A DNA stretch of 64,000 nt from the NCBI RefSeq assembly GCF_004771005.1, contig NZ_RQHV01000002.1:202914-266913 (forward strand). Reading direction: 5' to 3'. How positions within the stretch are numbered: the stretch's first letter is position 1; each line of letters starts with the position of its first letter. The notes beneath the pieces are model-generated. The model was not told where the DNA came from. It searched no databases and saw only the letters and a program-made list of their open reading frames with translations. This stretch comes from Leptospira ilyithenensis. Lineage in GTDB: Bacteria; Spirochaetota; Leptospiria; Leptospirales; Leptospiraceae. Shown here piece after piece: positions 42,904-51,968 of this stretch. Made by a program: the position numbers and the translations under genes.

Positions 42904-44366
42904 TCTTCTTCCCCTAAGGATAATTTCTTTCTAATGATAATTCCGAATATTCCCCAAGCATCTTTAATCATATCCCGTAAACGGTAGACCCCTACGTTCA
43001 CAGGTTTGAAATAAGAAACAGGGATTTCAATACAACGCATATGGGAACGAACAATCTCAATCATCAGTTCCACTACGAATTTTTTGTCATGCACATCTAA
43101 CTGAGATTTGATTTGAGAATAAGATTCCTTCCAGATGGCAAAAAAATGACAATCAGCATCAGTGAATCTCGGTTCTTGTCCCCACCAGAACAACTCGACC
43201 ATTTTGCCCATAAACAAATTGACCAGCCGATACAACGGGCTAAGATTGCTACCTTGCTCGATCATTTGTCTTGTAGTTCTAGTTCCGATCACCATATCCG
43301 AATCTTTCATATATTCTATGAGTTTGGGAAAATCTTTGGAGCGAAAAGATCCGTCCGGAGAAACAACTACAATGATATCACCTGACGCCTGTTCAATTCC
43401 CTTCCGGACCTGTTCGCCCAACCGTCCGGAATCGCCTTCTCCGTGAAAGGTGATAACTTTTACTTTTTCTTTTTTGCTTAAATTTACGGTGTCATCCTTG
43501 GATTCGTTGTCGATGACGATGACTTCGTGAAATTTGTCTTTAAAATCGACAATCACGTCCGTGATGGATCTTTCGTTATTCAATGTAGGGATCACAAGAG
43601 AGGTTTTGAATTTGGGAAACAGATCGTTCCTGACTTCATAAACCGCATGATGATAGTCTTGCATGGAATTGATATTGAAGTATTCGCAAGACAGCTTGGT
43701 GGCATAAACTCCTCCGGAAGATTCCTTTGCCATTTTATCAATAACATCTGTTATCTCAATTACTCCTGATCTTTGAGAAGGAGGTGTCTTTCCAAAATAT
43801 TCGAAAAACATCGGAGTAAAAAGATAAGTACCAAGACCCAAAAGCTCATTCGGAGGATCTTCCGGTTTTTCCACCAGATTCAAAATCCGATCTCCTCCGA
43901 GTTCTACGGAATAGTTTTTTCGGATTCTGGACAATAATGAGGTTTTTACAATTCCGATGGAAGCTGCAAGCTTAGGATAAAGTTTGATCGTTTTTAAAAA
44001 ATTTTCATGATCCGTTTTATAATAAAACTCATCTCCGAGGATTGTGAGAAACGGTTCCGCAATCTCATCGCTGAGACTGGCCACATCCGAAGCAAGACCC
44101 TTTTCCGTCCAATGTTTGGATTCAATACAAACTTTAGGAATGGATAATCGGATATGTTCGATTTCGGCAAGTACCTGTTCTTTCAAGTGACCAACCAAAA
44201 TGTACACCTTTTCCACACCAAAGGTTTTATAGAGCAACTCCACATTTCTGTGCAGGATGGTCTTTCCTTCGATATCAAACAGTGGTTTGGGGATGAAACT
44301 AGTTCGCGGATATGCTCTCGTGCCTTTCCCGGCAGCGGCAATTACCCCGATTCTGATTTTTTTCAA
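42900..44366 (-). CDS. Fusion of sugar nucleotidyltransferase and family 2 glycosyltransferase
   Basis: Two enzymes in one 488-residue chain. Residues about 5-240 are a sugar-1-phosphate nucleotidyltransferase: IGVIAAAGKGTRAYPRTSF, IPKPLFDIEGKTILHRN, ILGDEFYYKT. Residues about 255-488 are a GT2 domain: SLVIPTLNNERSITDVI, VIDNESKDDTV, VVVSPDGSFRSKD. The frame runs open to an ATG at 44537, but that would overlap the upstream gene by 137 bases and the extra residues look non-homologous. I choose the TTG at 44366, which starts right at the conserved KKIRIGVI. The fusion could activate a sugar and pass it on directly. It is coupled to the epimerase gene. Confidence 0.82.
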   Translation of the reverse strand: MKKIRIGVIAAAGKGTRAYPRTSFIPKPLFDIEGKTILHRNVELLYKTFGVEKVYILVGHLKEQVLAEIEHIRLSIPKVCIESKHWTEKGLASDVASLSDEIAEPFLTILGDEFYYKTDHENFLKTIKLYPKLAASIGIVKTSLLSRIRKNYSVELGGDRILNLVEKPEDPPNELLGLGTYLFTPMFFEYFGKTPPSQRSGVIEITDVIDKMAKESSGGVYATKLSCEYFNINSMQDYHHAVYEVRNDLFPKFKTSLVIPTLNNERSITDVIVDFKDKFHEVIVIDNESKDDTVNLSKKEKVKVITFHGEGDSGRLGEQVRKGIEQASGDIIVVVSPDGSFRSKDFPKLIEYMKDSDMVIGTRTTRQMIEQGSNLSPLYRLVNLFMGKMVELFWWGQEPRFTDADCHFFAIWKESYSQIKSQLDVHDKKFVVELMIEIVRSHMRCIEIPVSYFKPVNVGVYRLRDMIKDAWGIFGIIIRKKLSLGEEE

Positions 44367-44400
44367 TGTAAAACGAAGGTCTTTCCATTTTGGTTCTGGG

Positions 44401-45054
44401 TCAATTAGAAAAGGTTCGTTTCCATCTGTAGATGGAAGGTTTGGAAGCCTCCGATTCTTGAATTCGGCCTTTCCAAGGCTTCCAAAGGCCCGATTCCCGA
44501 TCCCAAACTTGGAGCGGGCTTTGGTTGCCAAATCCATTCAAATGAAACCCCCAAATCCCCTCTTCTTTTCCATTGGGAAGCGGAAACGATATCCCTATCG
44601 GTTCGGAAGACACATCAGCCAAAAAAACGGGTAAAGGCAGGTCTTTGAATGTTCCTGCCAAGCTGGAATTCAACAAATGGCCGGAAGCATCCGTTTGCAA
44701 TGCAAATCGGAGATGTTCGCAGTCAAACCGGCGCAAAAGTCCCTTTTTCTTTTCAAATTCCTTGCTAGCGCGAATTTGGCAGGAGTCAGGAACCAAAGTC
44801 CATCCGCCTAACTCGTCACTTGCGATTCCGGAATACAGAAATTCTTCCCAGCCGATCTGATTGTGATATCTCAATTCTTGTGCTAAAAAAACATATTTGT
44901 CTTTTTCTTTGCCGATTGCCACACCTAGAAAAAGGAAACCATTTTCCGTTTTCATCTCGTCGGATAAGTAAAGACCCGATTTTGTTTCAGAATAGATTCC
45001 AAACGGCAAAAAAAGAAATTGAACCAGACCGATCGCCAGAATAAAATTTCTCAT
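44401..45054 (-). CDS. Exported protein of unknown function
   Basis: A 217-residue protein with a signal peptide (cleavage near GIYS-ET). The mature part has mixed beta-type pattern with several Trp residues (GWEEFLYSG, GGWTLVP, QVWDRESGLWKPW) and two Cys that could form a disulfide (SCQIR, FDCEHLRF). I do not recognise a family. It is the first gene of the minus-strand glycan cluster and ends 34 bases before the nucleotidyltransferase/GT2 start. Its ATG lies 3 bases from the start of the divergent M30-like peptidase gene. Confidence 0.6.
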   Translation of the reverse strand: MRNFILAIGLVQFLFLPFGIYSETKSGLYLSDEMKTENGFLFLGVAIGKEKDKYVFLAQELRYHNQIGWEEFLYSGIASDELGGWTLVPDSCQIRASKEFEKKKGLLRRFDCEHLRFALQTDASGHLLNSSLAGTFKDLPLPVFLADVSSEPIGISFPLPNGKEEGIWGFHLNGFGNQSPLQVWDRESGLWKPWKGRIQESEASKPSIYRWKRTFSN

Positions 45055-45057
45055 AGA

Positions 45058-46653
45058 GTGGTTTCCTTGTTAAACAAATCCAGAATCAAATCAATCAGGA
45101 ATTATTTTCTCTTATCATTTATTGCTTTATGGTTTTCCTTTTGTAATATAAAGACTCCATTTTCGGGGAAAGAGTCATCCAATGATAATAATTTACTACT
45201 GGGAGTGGCCTTATATACAGTATTTGCAAATAGCGGAAACTGCGAAACCGGAGGAGATCTTTGGGCAAGAAATATCCAAACACAAAGTTCATACTGCGTT
45301 CCGGTCGAGTTAGTCGCTTCCAATACCAAAGTCGATGTTTATAAGGAACGCGGTCTTTCCGTAAATTACGATTTGCAAACATTCGGAAAAGAATTCAACG
45401 ATACCACCTATCCTAAATTAGTTTCCACATTCGGAGAGCCCTCGGATGTGGATAAAAGCGGAAAAATAAAAATTTTGGTTTTGGACATTCGTGACGGTGC
45501 GACAGCAAACTCATCTTATGTGGCCGGATTTTTCGATCCTGTAAATTATTTTGCAGACCAGCCCGGGACCAGTTTGCGATCCAATTATGCCGAAGTACTT
45601 TATATGGATGGAAAAGAGCTGATAGATGCTTTGGTGAGTGACCCTACCGCATTTTCTTCCACCGCCGCACATGAATTTCAACATCTAATCCGTTATCCTT
45701 ACATGGTTGCAACGAGAGCAACCGATGATTCCTGGATCAATGAGGGTACGAGCGAAGTTGCAAGTGATATAGCAGGTTACGGACCCCAGAAATACAGAAT
45801 CAATTGTTTTCGAGGTGCGGATTCTACAAGATGCCCCAATGGAGTGAATGGTGTGAGTTTTTTAAATTGGTCCACTCAAAGCACTACCTCTTCCGTTATC
45901 CTCAAACAATATGCATTTGCTTACGCATTTATGCGTTATCTCTATGATATTTCCGGCAATACGGAAGCGGAAAAGAACGAATTTTTCAGAAAATCCGTTC
46001 AAGGGAACAGTATAGGGATCCGTGCAGGTTCCGCAAGTCAGCTAATGTCTGTTTTTCGGGAGTCTTCCAGATTCAATTCCACTCTTTTGGGAACTCTAGG
46101 TAGTGATACATTCTTCCGCACTTTTATTCTATTTATGGGACAATCCGCCGGAACTTTGAATTTTACAAGTGTAGAACGGTTTGATGCCAATACAAATCTG
46201 GAAACATTGGATTTAAGTGCCGCTTATACCGCTTATCCGTTCGAGTCGACTTTGAACGATATAGTGGCGGGGCCATTGGGTGTCAATACGGCAACAGGAA
46301 CTCTTTCTTTTTCCCAAGGTTCAGGTTATGCGTTTACCGGCAATTACAGTCTGTCAGGTTATGGCAGTACGAAATATCCCAACATGACAACTGTTAAATC
46401 TGCCGGCAATTCCAAATCCGTTCTGGCTTGGGCTGCTTATTCGACCAGCGTTAGTACTTCCGTGAAAAACGGAAGCGCAACGAGTACAAAATCGGAAGAA
46501 GCGAATAACCGTTACAAATCTATCATCCTGGGAGACACGACCACGGAAGGAGCCTTGCCTGTTTGCGGGACTCAGTTTATAAACGATGAGCCTCATATCT
46601 ACGAAAGTATTCCGTTAGAACAGCCCTCATCAAAGAGTGGTAACACTCCTTAG
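45058..46653 (+). CDS. M30 (hyicolysin)-like exported zinc metallopeptidase
   Basis: With the GTG at 45058 the protein has 531 residues. A hydrophobic signal is followed by C29 in FSFCNIK, a possible loose lipobox. The zinc motif is H205-E206-F-Q-H209 (AAHEFQHLIRYPY) with E229 (SWINEGTSEVASD) as third ligand, the pattern of hyicolysin-type M30 peptidases. Domain length and Asp-rich calcium-like stretch (EPSDVDKSGKIKILVLD) also fit. It is probably surface or periplasmic. The start is uncertain: TTG codons at 45019 and 45067 are also in frame. It overlaps the convergent DUF1574 gene by 77 bases. Confidence 0.82.
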   Translation: MVSLLNKSRIKSIRNYFLLSFIALWFSFCNIKTPFSGKESSNDNNLLLGVALYTVFANSGNCETGGDLWARNIQTQSSYCVPVELVASNTKVDVYKERGLSVNYDLQTFGKEFNDTTYPKLVSTFGEPSDVDKSGKIKILVLDIRDGATANSSYVAGFFDPVNYFADQPGTSLRSNYAEVLYMDGKELIDALVSDPTAFSSTAAHEFQHLIRYPYMVATRATDDSWINEGTSEVASDIAGYGPQKYRINCFRGADSTRCPNGVNGVSFLNWSTQSTTSSVILKQYAFAYAFMRYLYDISGNTEAEKNEFFRKSVQGNSIGIRAGSASQLMSVFRESSRFNSTLLGTLGSDTFFRTFILFMGQSAGTLNFTSVERFDANTNLETLDLSAAYTAYPFESTLNDIVAGPLGVNTATGTLSFSQGSGYAFTGNYSLSGYGSTKYPNMTTVKSAGNSKSVLAWAAYSTSVSTSVKNGSATSTKSEEANNRYKSIILGDTTTEGALPVCGTQFINDEPHIYESIPLEQPSSKSGNTP

Positions 46654-47629
46654 CTACGTGGCCTCCGTCGGCGAACGCATTACAAGAATAAGACGGCTCA
46701 TCCTTCAATTTCATGATTTTTTGACCGTAATTGGAACTTAAAAGATCCACTCTTTCTTCCCAGGTCTTGACCAATTTCTCCTTATGAACCAGTTTTTCGA
46801 AATTGGGTGAAGACGTGGGCCAAATGATAATGGATTTGATTTTTTCGGATTGCAGTCTGGATAAAATTTTCTCGTAAAAACCGTATTGCATTTCACTCGG
46901 ATGATAAGAAGCGAATAACCAATCCAAAGTCCTATGGCTTGTGAGTTCCAGAACGTTTGCATCTTTCTCCACATAATTGTCAATAGGTGAAAGACCATGC
47001 CCGTTGTTTTTTACTATAAAGTCGAAAGTAGTCTGGTTCATGGACAAAAACCCGGCTAGTTCCGGATTTCTATAATTTTTCCACATCTGATCCACATACG
47101 GTTTATAAGTACCGACTGCAAATAACTTCCTTCCCAGAAAAAAAGATACATTGTCCTTTCCGAAAAGATTCATGTTTTTCAATACATAAGGCAAATCGAA
47201 GCTATAGGTGAGATTTGAAATTTTAAATATGGAATTATGATTGAACTGATTGGGATCGGTTTCCATCAAAACCAGATCGGGAACCACACCCGAATCCAAA
47301 AGCCGGGTTAGCTGATAGTCATAATAAGCCGGAGTTGTAACTGCGGAAGATAGATTGTAAATCTCCCAATCCGGATAAAACTCTTTCAGATCTTTGGCAT
47401 CGAAATAAAGGAGCCTGGATGATCCGAGGATAATCATCAGTTTTTTATCCTTTTTTAAATTCCCCTTTTCTATCAAAGAATCCAGAAGTGCTGTTTTTGC
47501 AGAATAATTAACTGCTGTTAAATCAAGCTTGGTTAAAAATCGGATGTAAGGAATGCGGAAAATCGAATCTACAGAAAAAATAAAAATTAATAAAAATATA
47601 GGATAAAGAAGGTAAGGTTTCCCTTTCAT
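46577..47629 (-). CDS. DUF1574 SGNH-like membrane-anchored protein
   Basis: A 350-residue protein with one N-terminal helix (about 5-25) and an extracytoplasmic domain. MIILGSSRLLYFDAKDL (G69-S70-S71) and FADGGHVAKECY (D321-x-x-H324) mark a SGNH-type catalytic layout. The family is found mainly in leptospires and is thought to act on surface carbohydrates, though this is not proven. It shares the GSS and DxxH pattern with the protein at 39609-41147. The last 25 codons overlap the tail of the convergent M30-like gene. No close upstream partner. Confidence 0.75.
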   Translation of the reverse strand: MKGKPYLLYPIFLLIFIFSVDSIFRIPYIRFLTKLDLTAVNYSAKTALLDSLIEKGNLKKDKKLMIILGSSRLLYFDAKDLKEFYPDWEIYNLSSAVTTPAYYDYQLTRLLDSGVVPDLVLMETDPNQFNHNSIFKISNLTYSFDLPYVLKNMNLFGKDNVSFFLGRKLFAVGTYKPYVDQMWKNYRNPELAGFLSMNQTTFDFIVKNNGHGLSPIDNYVEKDANVLELTSHRTLDWLFASYHPSEMQYGFYEKILSRLQSEKIKSIIIWPTSSPNFEKLVHKEKLVKTWEERVDLLSSNYGQKIMKLKDEPSYSCNAFADGGHVAKECYHSLMRAVLTEYFRRYEAHRL

Positions 47630-47727
47630 AAGGTAAACCTAAATATATACGGGGATAAAAGTAAAGCCAATTGAGAGTAGGTCCGGAAGAACCCCGGAGA
47701 TAATCCCCGGAGCCAGTAAAGAACTCT

Positions 47728-48090
47728 CTATGCTACTTGAGTTCTTAGCATTTTACGACGTTTCTTCAATCCAAGAAACCAATCGTCAGCGTTTTTAATA
47801 TGCGATACAAGCTTTTTTACATACTCTCTATTTTCAGGATTCAAGATCTCTCTCGCTTCTTGAACGATTTCTTCAACCGTTTTTACATGAAATGTAAAGT
47901 AACTTGTGAAAAGTTCGTAATATTCACGTTCGGTGGTTTCCCACGCATGACTTTGCATGTCATCGTAGAACTCATCTAACATAGGAATATCAACATCTGG
48001 CGTCGCATCGAAATGATTGTTCATCATTGCAATACGATCTGTAATGTCCGTCAAATTCTGAAAATAGGATTCTAGTTCGGGAAATTCCAA
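47728..48090 (-). CDS. Conserved-looking helical protein of unknown function
   Basis: A 120-residue, acidic, mostly helical protein without signal or membrane segment. The start is a TTG, decided by a near-perfect Shine-Dalgarno (AAGGAGGG) 7 bases upstream. Aromatic and acidic residues dominate (FYDDMQSHAWETTEREYYELFTSYF), and the tail is basic (GLKKRRKMLRTQ). I recognise no family. It lies between a DUF1574 gene and an AHSA1-like gene on the same strand and probably has its own transcript. Confidence 0.65.
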   Translation of the reverse strand: MEFPELESYFQNLTDITDRIAMMNNHFDATPDVDIPMLDEFYDDMQSHAWETTEREYYELFTSYFTFHVKTVEEIVQEAREILNPENREYVKKLVSHIKNADDWFLGLKKRRKMLRTQVA

Positions 48091-48146
48091 TGAAACCCTC
48101 CTTAATAACCTCTACTTTTACCAGGGTTTTAGAAGGAGGCGAGAGA

Positions 48147-48593
48147 TCAAGTTTTTTTTATAAATTTTGTGAAATCTGGTTTTTCAGCTAGAAATGTCAC
48201 TAGTTTTTCTACCTGGCCGTCCCAGCCTTCTTTTGCGCCATCTAACCAGATGTTAAATGCATCGGAGCTGGGATATCCGCCATTAACAATCGTAAGCTTG
48301 GATTTGTTGTCGGAAACGGACTCGAACAGCAATTGTAAAAAAATATCGCCTGCAGGATGATCTTTCCATTCCATCACTAGTTCCTTGCCAGATACGATTT
48401 TTTTATAAATCCCTTTTGTGGTGAAATCCCCTTCCAGCCCCAATTTCCAAGTCCAGGAAAACTCCCCCCCTTCCTTGGGTCTCCCTCTCACTTCATCCGC
48501 TAGCCAGTGAGTTAACACTTCATAAACGGTAATGGCAGACCAGAGTCTTTCAATAGGTTCGTTAAATTCAAATGTGGATCGTGTTTCCCGCAT
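48147..48593 (-). CDS. AHSA1/SRPBCC-domain protein
   Basis: With the ATG at 48593 the protein has 148 residues; a TTG at 48641 would add 16. The fold is shown by STFEFNEPIERLWSAITVYEVLTHWLAD, GRPKEGGEFSWTW, GIYKKIVSGKELVMEWK and the long C-terminal helix (NIWLDGAKEGWDGQVEKLVTFL). SRPBCC proteins form a hydrophobic pocket; AHSA1-like members are mostly uncharacterised and may bind small ligands. It is divergent from the Pr6Pr gene. Confidence 0.85.
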   Translation of the reverse strand: MRETRSTFEFNEPIERLWSAITVYEVLTHWLADEVRGRPKEGGEFSWTWKLGLEGDFTTKGIYKKIVSGKELVMEWKDHPAGDIFLQLLFESVSDNKSKLTIVNGGYPSSDAFNIWLDGAKEGWDGQVEKLVTFLAEKPDFTKFIKKT

Positions 48594-48711
48594 ATTGGGA
48601 AGATTGGGCAACCTTCCGGGGATTGGCAATCCGTTTTTCAAAAAGACAGATAGACAATAAAAGATTCTCTCCCTACTATTGGTTATTCAATTTCCTCGAG
48701 AAAGTAATAAC

Positions 48712-49359
48712 ATGCCTTCCCATCTTTTATTTCAATTTATTTCCTCCGCCATCGGTATCCTGACACTTGCGGCACAGCTCTTTCTTTCTCTTGCAACCGC
48801 ACATGACAACGGAACATCCTACATTGCCGCTATTGTTCGTTTTTTCAGCTATATGACCATCTGGACAAATGTTCTGATTGCTCTATTCTTCGTACTTTCA
48901 CTCATCCGTCCTAAATCGAAGTTAAACGGTATTTTTCAAAATCCCATCGTTCAAACAGGGCTTCTTGTTTATATTCTGGTCGTCTCAATCATTTATCATC
49001 TATTGCTTTCACGAACCTGGAACCCACAAGGTTTACAGTACATCGTAGATATAAACCTTCATTCTACCGTACCTTTGCTTTATCTGATCTATTGGGTGTT
49101 TTACCTGGAAAGAGGAACTCAAAAGTTTAAAAACGCCCTCGTCTGGTTACTTTACCCGATTCTATATGCGACATGGACTTTTTTCCGAGGGGTTCTCATC
49201 CAAGAGTATCCTTACCCCTTCATTAATATCATTCAACTAGGCTATGAAACCGTATTTAGAAATTTTTTATTTCTGAGCGGTGCATATTACATTCTTGGAA
49301 TATTTATCGTTGCAATAGACAGGCTACTTTTCAAGCTTAAGACAGAACATGGACGCTAA
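48712..49359 (+). CDS. Pr6Pr-family membrane protein
   Basis: A 215-residue protein with six predicted helices. RFFSYMTIWTNVLIALFFV, YHLLLSRTWNPQGLQYIVDINLHSTVPLLYLIYWVF and GYETVFRNFLFLSGAYYILG match the six-helix Pr6Pr family, which has conserved His, Tyr and Asn residues in the helices. The function of the family is not established. The ATG at 48712 is chosen. The stop overlaps the next gene by 11 bases, so the two form an operon. Confidence 0.72.
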   Translation: MPSHLLFQFISSAIGILTLAAQLFLSLATAHDNGTSYIAAIVRFFSYMTIWTNVLIALFFVLSLIRPKSKLNGIFQNPIVQTGLLVYILVVSIIYHLLLSRTWNPQGLQYIVDINLHSTVPLLYLIYWVFYLERGTQKFKNALVWLLYPILYATWTFFRGVLIQEYPYPFINIIQLGYETVFRNFLFLSGAYYILGIFIVAIDRLLFKLKTEHGR

Positions 49360-49858
49360 AGAACATCTATTGACACTTGCACGTTATCATCAATGGGCAA
49401 CAGGCCACTTGTTTTTACACATACAAGGGATTCCCGAGGAAGATTATAAAAAAGATTTCGGCCTGTTTTTTAAATCCATACACGGAACACTCAATCATTT
49501 GTTAGTTGCCGAAAGACTTTGGTACACTCGGTTTGCCGACAATTTTTCTCCCGTAGTTTCATTGGACAGCGAAGTGGAAAGCAACCGGCTGAAACTGAGA
49601 GAATTGGCGATTCATGAATCGGGCAAATGGGAACGTTTCATCCAATCCTTAAACTCGATTCCGAAAAAACTGGAATACAGCACCATGAGGGGGTTTCAGG
49701 CTAACTTACCTTACACACTAACACTCGCTCATGTTTTCAATCATGGGACTCATCACAGAGGGCAAATCATTGCCGCCATTACGGCAATGGGTTATTCTTC
49801 TCCCGAAATTGATCTCGTGTATATGTTGCAAGCGGAAGAAAAATTCAAGCCAGCTTGA
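49349..49858 (+). CDS. DinB/YfiT-family metal-binding protein
   Basis: A 169-residue four-helix-bundle protein. The three metal-ligand His positions are in SIHGTLNHLLVAERLW and HVFNHGTHHRGQI, as in DinB/YfiT-like proteins, many of which are thiol-dependent S-transferases. The family name comes from Bacillus DinB and is unrelated to the DNA polymerase IV gene at 14034. It overlaps the Pr6Pr gene by 11 bases. The substrate thiol and partner are unknown. Confidence 0.88.
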   Translation: MDAKEHLLTLARYHQWATGHLFLHIQGIPEEDYKKDFGLFFKSIHGTLNHLLVAERLWYTRFADNFSPVVSLDSEVESNRLKLRELAIHESGKWERFIQSLNSIPKKLEYSTMRGFQANLPYTLTLAHVFNHGTHHRGQIIAAITAMGYSSPEIDLVYMLQAEEKFKPA

Positions 49859-49879
49859 GCTTATACTTTATTTATCCCG

Positions 49880-51226
49880 TTAGACATTCAGATTGTTCGG
49901 CCTTACGTAAACGGATTGGATCACGCTGATATTTCTCATTTGGAATGCTGCGGCACAATATCCCAGATAATATCTCCATTTGCGGATAAATCTTTCGCTA
50001 TAACCTTGTTCTCTTACTTCTCTCAGATTTTCCTCAAAGGCCTTGGACCATAAACGTAAGGTTCGGACATAATTCAAACCCATATCTTCCAAATGAAATA
50101 AATACAGGTCTCCGGTATTATTAATCGCTTCATTCATTCTTCCGATGGAAGGAAGAAGAGAGCCGGGGAAAATATGTTTTTGTATAAAATCAATTCCGTT
50201 TTTAAAGGACTGAAACCTGGAATCGGGACAAGTGATCACTTGTAAGGCGAGAATACCGTCTTTGGTCAGAAGTTCCTGACACTTGCCGAAAAAGGATTCA
50301 TAATAAGCATCCCCGACCGCTTCCAACATTTCTACGGAAACAATTTTGGAAAAACTGCCGAGGATGTCCCTATAATCCTGGATACGAATCTCAATCAAAT
50401 CGTTTAGATTTTCCTTCTGAATTTTCTCTTTTGCAAATTTAAATTGTTCCTCGGATAAAGTGATCGTAGTCACCTTACAGCCGTAATTCTTTGCAGCATA
50501 TACAGATAAAAATCCCCAACCGCTTCCGATTTCCAACAAATGATCCTTGTCAGATAACCTTAGTTTCTTGCAAAGCAAATCCACTTTTTTTATCTGTGCT
50601 TCTTCCAAACTTTGATCCAGGTTTTCAAAATAGCCGGAACTGTAAGTCATAGTGGGATCCAAAAACAATTTGTAAAAACTGTTTCCAAGATCATAATGTT
50701 CCACTATATTCTTCCTACTTCCTTTCAAAGTATTTTTGTGTAGGAAATGCAGAAATTTGTTTCCTAAATTAAATAAATCCAGATGAAATGTTTTCTTTTT
50801 TGCTCCTGACAAACCGGGAGAATCATCCACATTCAAAATAAACCAGGAAATTACATTTTCAATGCAATCCGTAGTCCATTCGTCCAAAAGATAAGATTCG
50901 GAAAATCCTATATCTCCATGAAGGACGGCTCTTTTGAAAAATCTAGGATCTTTGATATGAATCATCCCGGAATGAAACTTGGGAGAAAAATCCGAATCAT
51001 GATCACCTAGCAGTCGATTGGTTCCATCAGGAAGAATCAACCTGAGTGATCCTTTTTGCATACTGCTCAGTGCTTTGAAAAATATCTTTTCGAAAATCGG
51101 ATATTGTTTTAATTGCTCCGCCTTCGATGATTCTATAAAAAAAACCTTTTCAGTCTTATTTTTCGAGAGAGACCGGTTCACTGACTTGTCCACGGGAAAC
51201 TCCTGTTTGTTTATCTGGATTCTCAT
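49880..51226 (-). CDS. cfa: Cyclopropane-fatty-acyl-phospholipid synthase family methyltransferase
   Basis: A 448-residue AdoMet enzyme. The N-terminal lipid-binding region (HIKDPRFFKRAVLHGDIGFSESYL) is followed by VEHYDLGNSFYKLFLDPTMTYSSGYF, the AdoMet loop LLEIGSGWGFLSVYAAKNYG, and VSVEMLEAVGDAYY. It adds a methylene or related one-carbon group to unsaturated acyl chains. The start overlaps the upstream DUF1365 gene by 71 bases; a GTG at 51178 would shorten that. It is last in the FAD-oxidoreductase/DUF1365/Cfa operon, a trio conserved in many bacteria and linked to modified membrane fatty acids. Confidence 0.88.
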   Translation of the reverse strand: MRIQINKQEFPVDKSVNRSLSKNKTEKVFFIESSKAEQLKQYPIFEKIFFKALSSMQKGSLRLILPDGTNRLLGDHDSDFSPKFHSGMIHIKDPRFFKRAVLHGDIGFSESYLLDEWTTDCIENVISWFILNVDDSPGLSGAKKKTFHLDLFNLGNKFLHFLHKNTLKGSRKNIVEHYDLGNSFYKLFLDPTMTYSSGYFENLDQSLEEAQIKKVDLLCKKLRLSDKDHLLEIGSGWGFLSVYAAKNYGCKVTTITLSEEQFKFAKEKIQKENLNDLIEIRIQDYRDILGSFSKIVSVEMLEAVGDAYYESFFGKCQELLTKDGILALQVITCPDSRFQSFKNGIDFIQKHIFPGSLLPSIGRMNEAINNTGDLYLFHLEDMGLNYVRTLRLWSKAFEENLREVREQGYSERFIRKWRYYLGYCAAAFQMRNISVIQSVYVRPNNLNV

Positions 51227-51968
51227 CTTTTTTTATATAAGGTATTTTTCTGATCCATAACTTGACTGCTTGCCAATGGATCAGAGCTATTATTTTGACT
51301 GTAGCGAAAGGATATTGGCAAAAAAGAATGAGCAAGTTTTTATCATTAAAGGAAATTTTTTTTCCAAGAAAGGACATAGTGAGAATCCTTTCTCCTTCTT
51401 CCCAAGAATCCACACCGATTTTCAATTCTTCTTTTGGAAAATTAAGTCTGAATTCGAATTCCGAATCAAGAGGTATGAACGGTGATACGTAGAAGTTTTT
51501 CTTTGCTCTTAAATGAATTTGAGGATCGGAGATCGTTCCTTTTGCACCCGAATTCACCAAACCGAGATAAGGTTTTATTTCCCCGAATGTATTGCCCACT
51601 TCGGGAACGGAACAAATCAATGTTCCCGATTCAGAAAAACAAAAATAGAAACTGACAGGATTGAAAACATAACCTAGAATTCGGAGATTTGTGAGCAAAA
51701 ATATTTTGCCAATCGAATCCCGGATGCCGGATGCAGCCAAAAATTCTTTTACGTTTTCATATATATCCTTTTTTCCGAACTGAAGATGGTCTTTGTCATA
51801 GAATGAAAAAAAACCGAACCGATTTCTGCGAAATAGAAAAGAATTGCGATTCAAATCATCTAATTCTTGTAAGTTGACAAGGAAAGTAAAAACTCCGTAC
51901 GTAAATTGATTTTTAATAGGTCTGGTCCTAGTATGCGAGACCGATGCCTTGTAAATAGCCGAATTCAT
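51156..51968 (-). CDS. DUF1365-domain protein
   Basis: A 270-residue protein with the DUF1365 marks: SAIYKASVSHTRTRPIKNQFTYGVFTF, LLTNLRILGYVFNPVSFYFCF, EVGNTFGE, and KKNFYVSPFIP. The ATG at 51968 overlaps the upstream stop as ATGA, so it is coupled to the FAD oxidoreductase. The family accompanies Cfa-like enzymes and is thought to be part of the same acyl-chain modification, but its own reaction is not established. The tail (after residue 240) is hydrophilic and variable. Confidence 0.88.
   Translation of the reverse strand: MNSAIYKASVSHTRTRPIKNQFTYGVFTFLVNLQELDDLNRNSFLFRRNRFGFFSFYDKDHLQFGKKDIYENVKEFLAASGIRDSIGKIFLLTNLRILGYVFNPVSFYFCFSESGTLICSVPEVGNTFGEIKPYLGLVNSGAKGTISDPQIHLRAKKNFYVSPFIPLDSEFEFRLNFPKEELKIGVDSWEEGERILTMSFLGKKISFNDKNLLILFCQYPFATVKIIALIHWQAVKLWIRKIPYIKKDENPDKQTGVSRGQVSEPVSLEK

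Noticed and set aside
42900..44537. Longer start (ATG at 44537) for the nucleotidyltransferase/GT2 gene
   Set aside because: It would overlap the upstream gene by 137 bases and the extra 57 residues do not resemble the family N-terminus; the TTG at 44366 starts at the conserved strand.
47690..47712. Direct repeat CCCCGGAG-ATAAT-CCCCGGAG downstream of the 47728 gene as a terminator
   Set aside because: The copies are direct, not inverted, and no U-tract follows.
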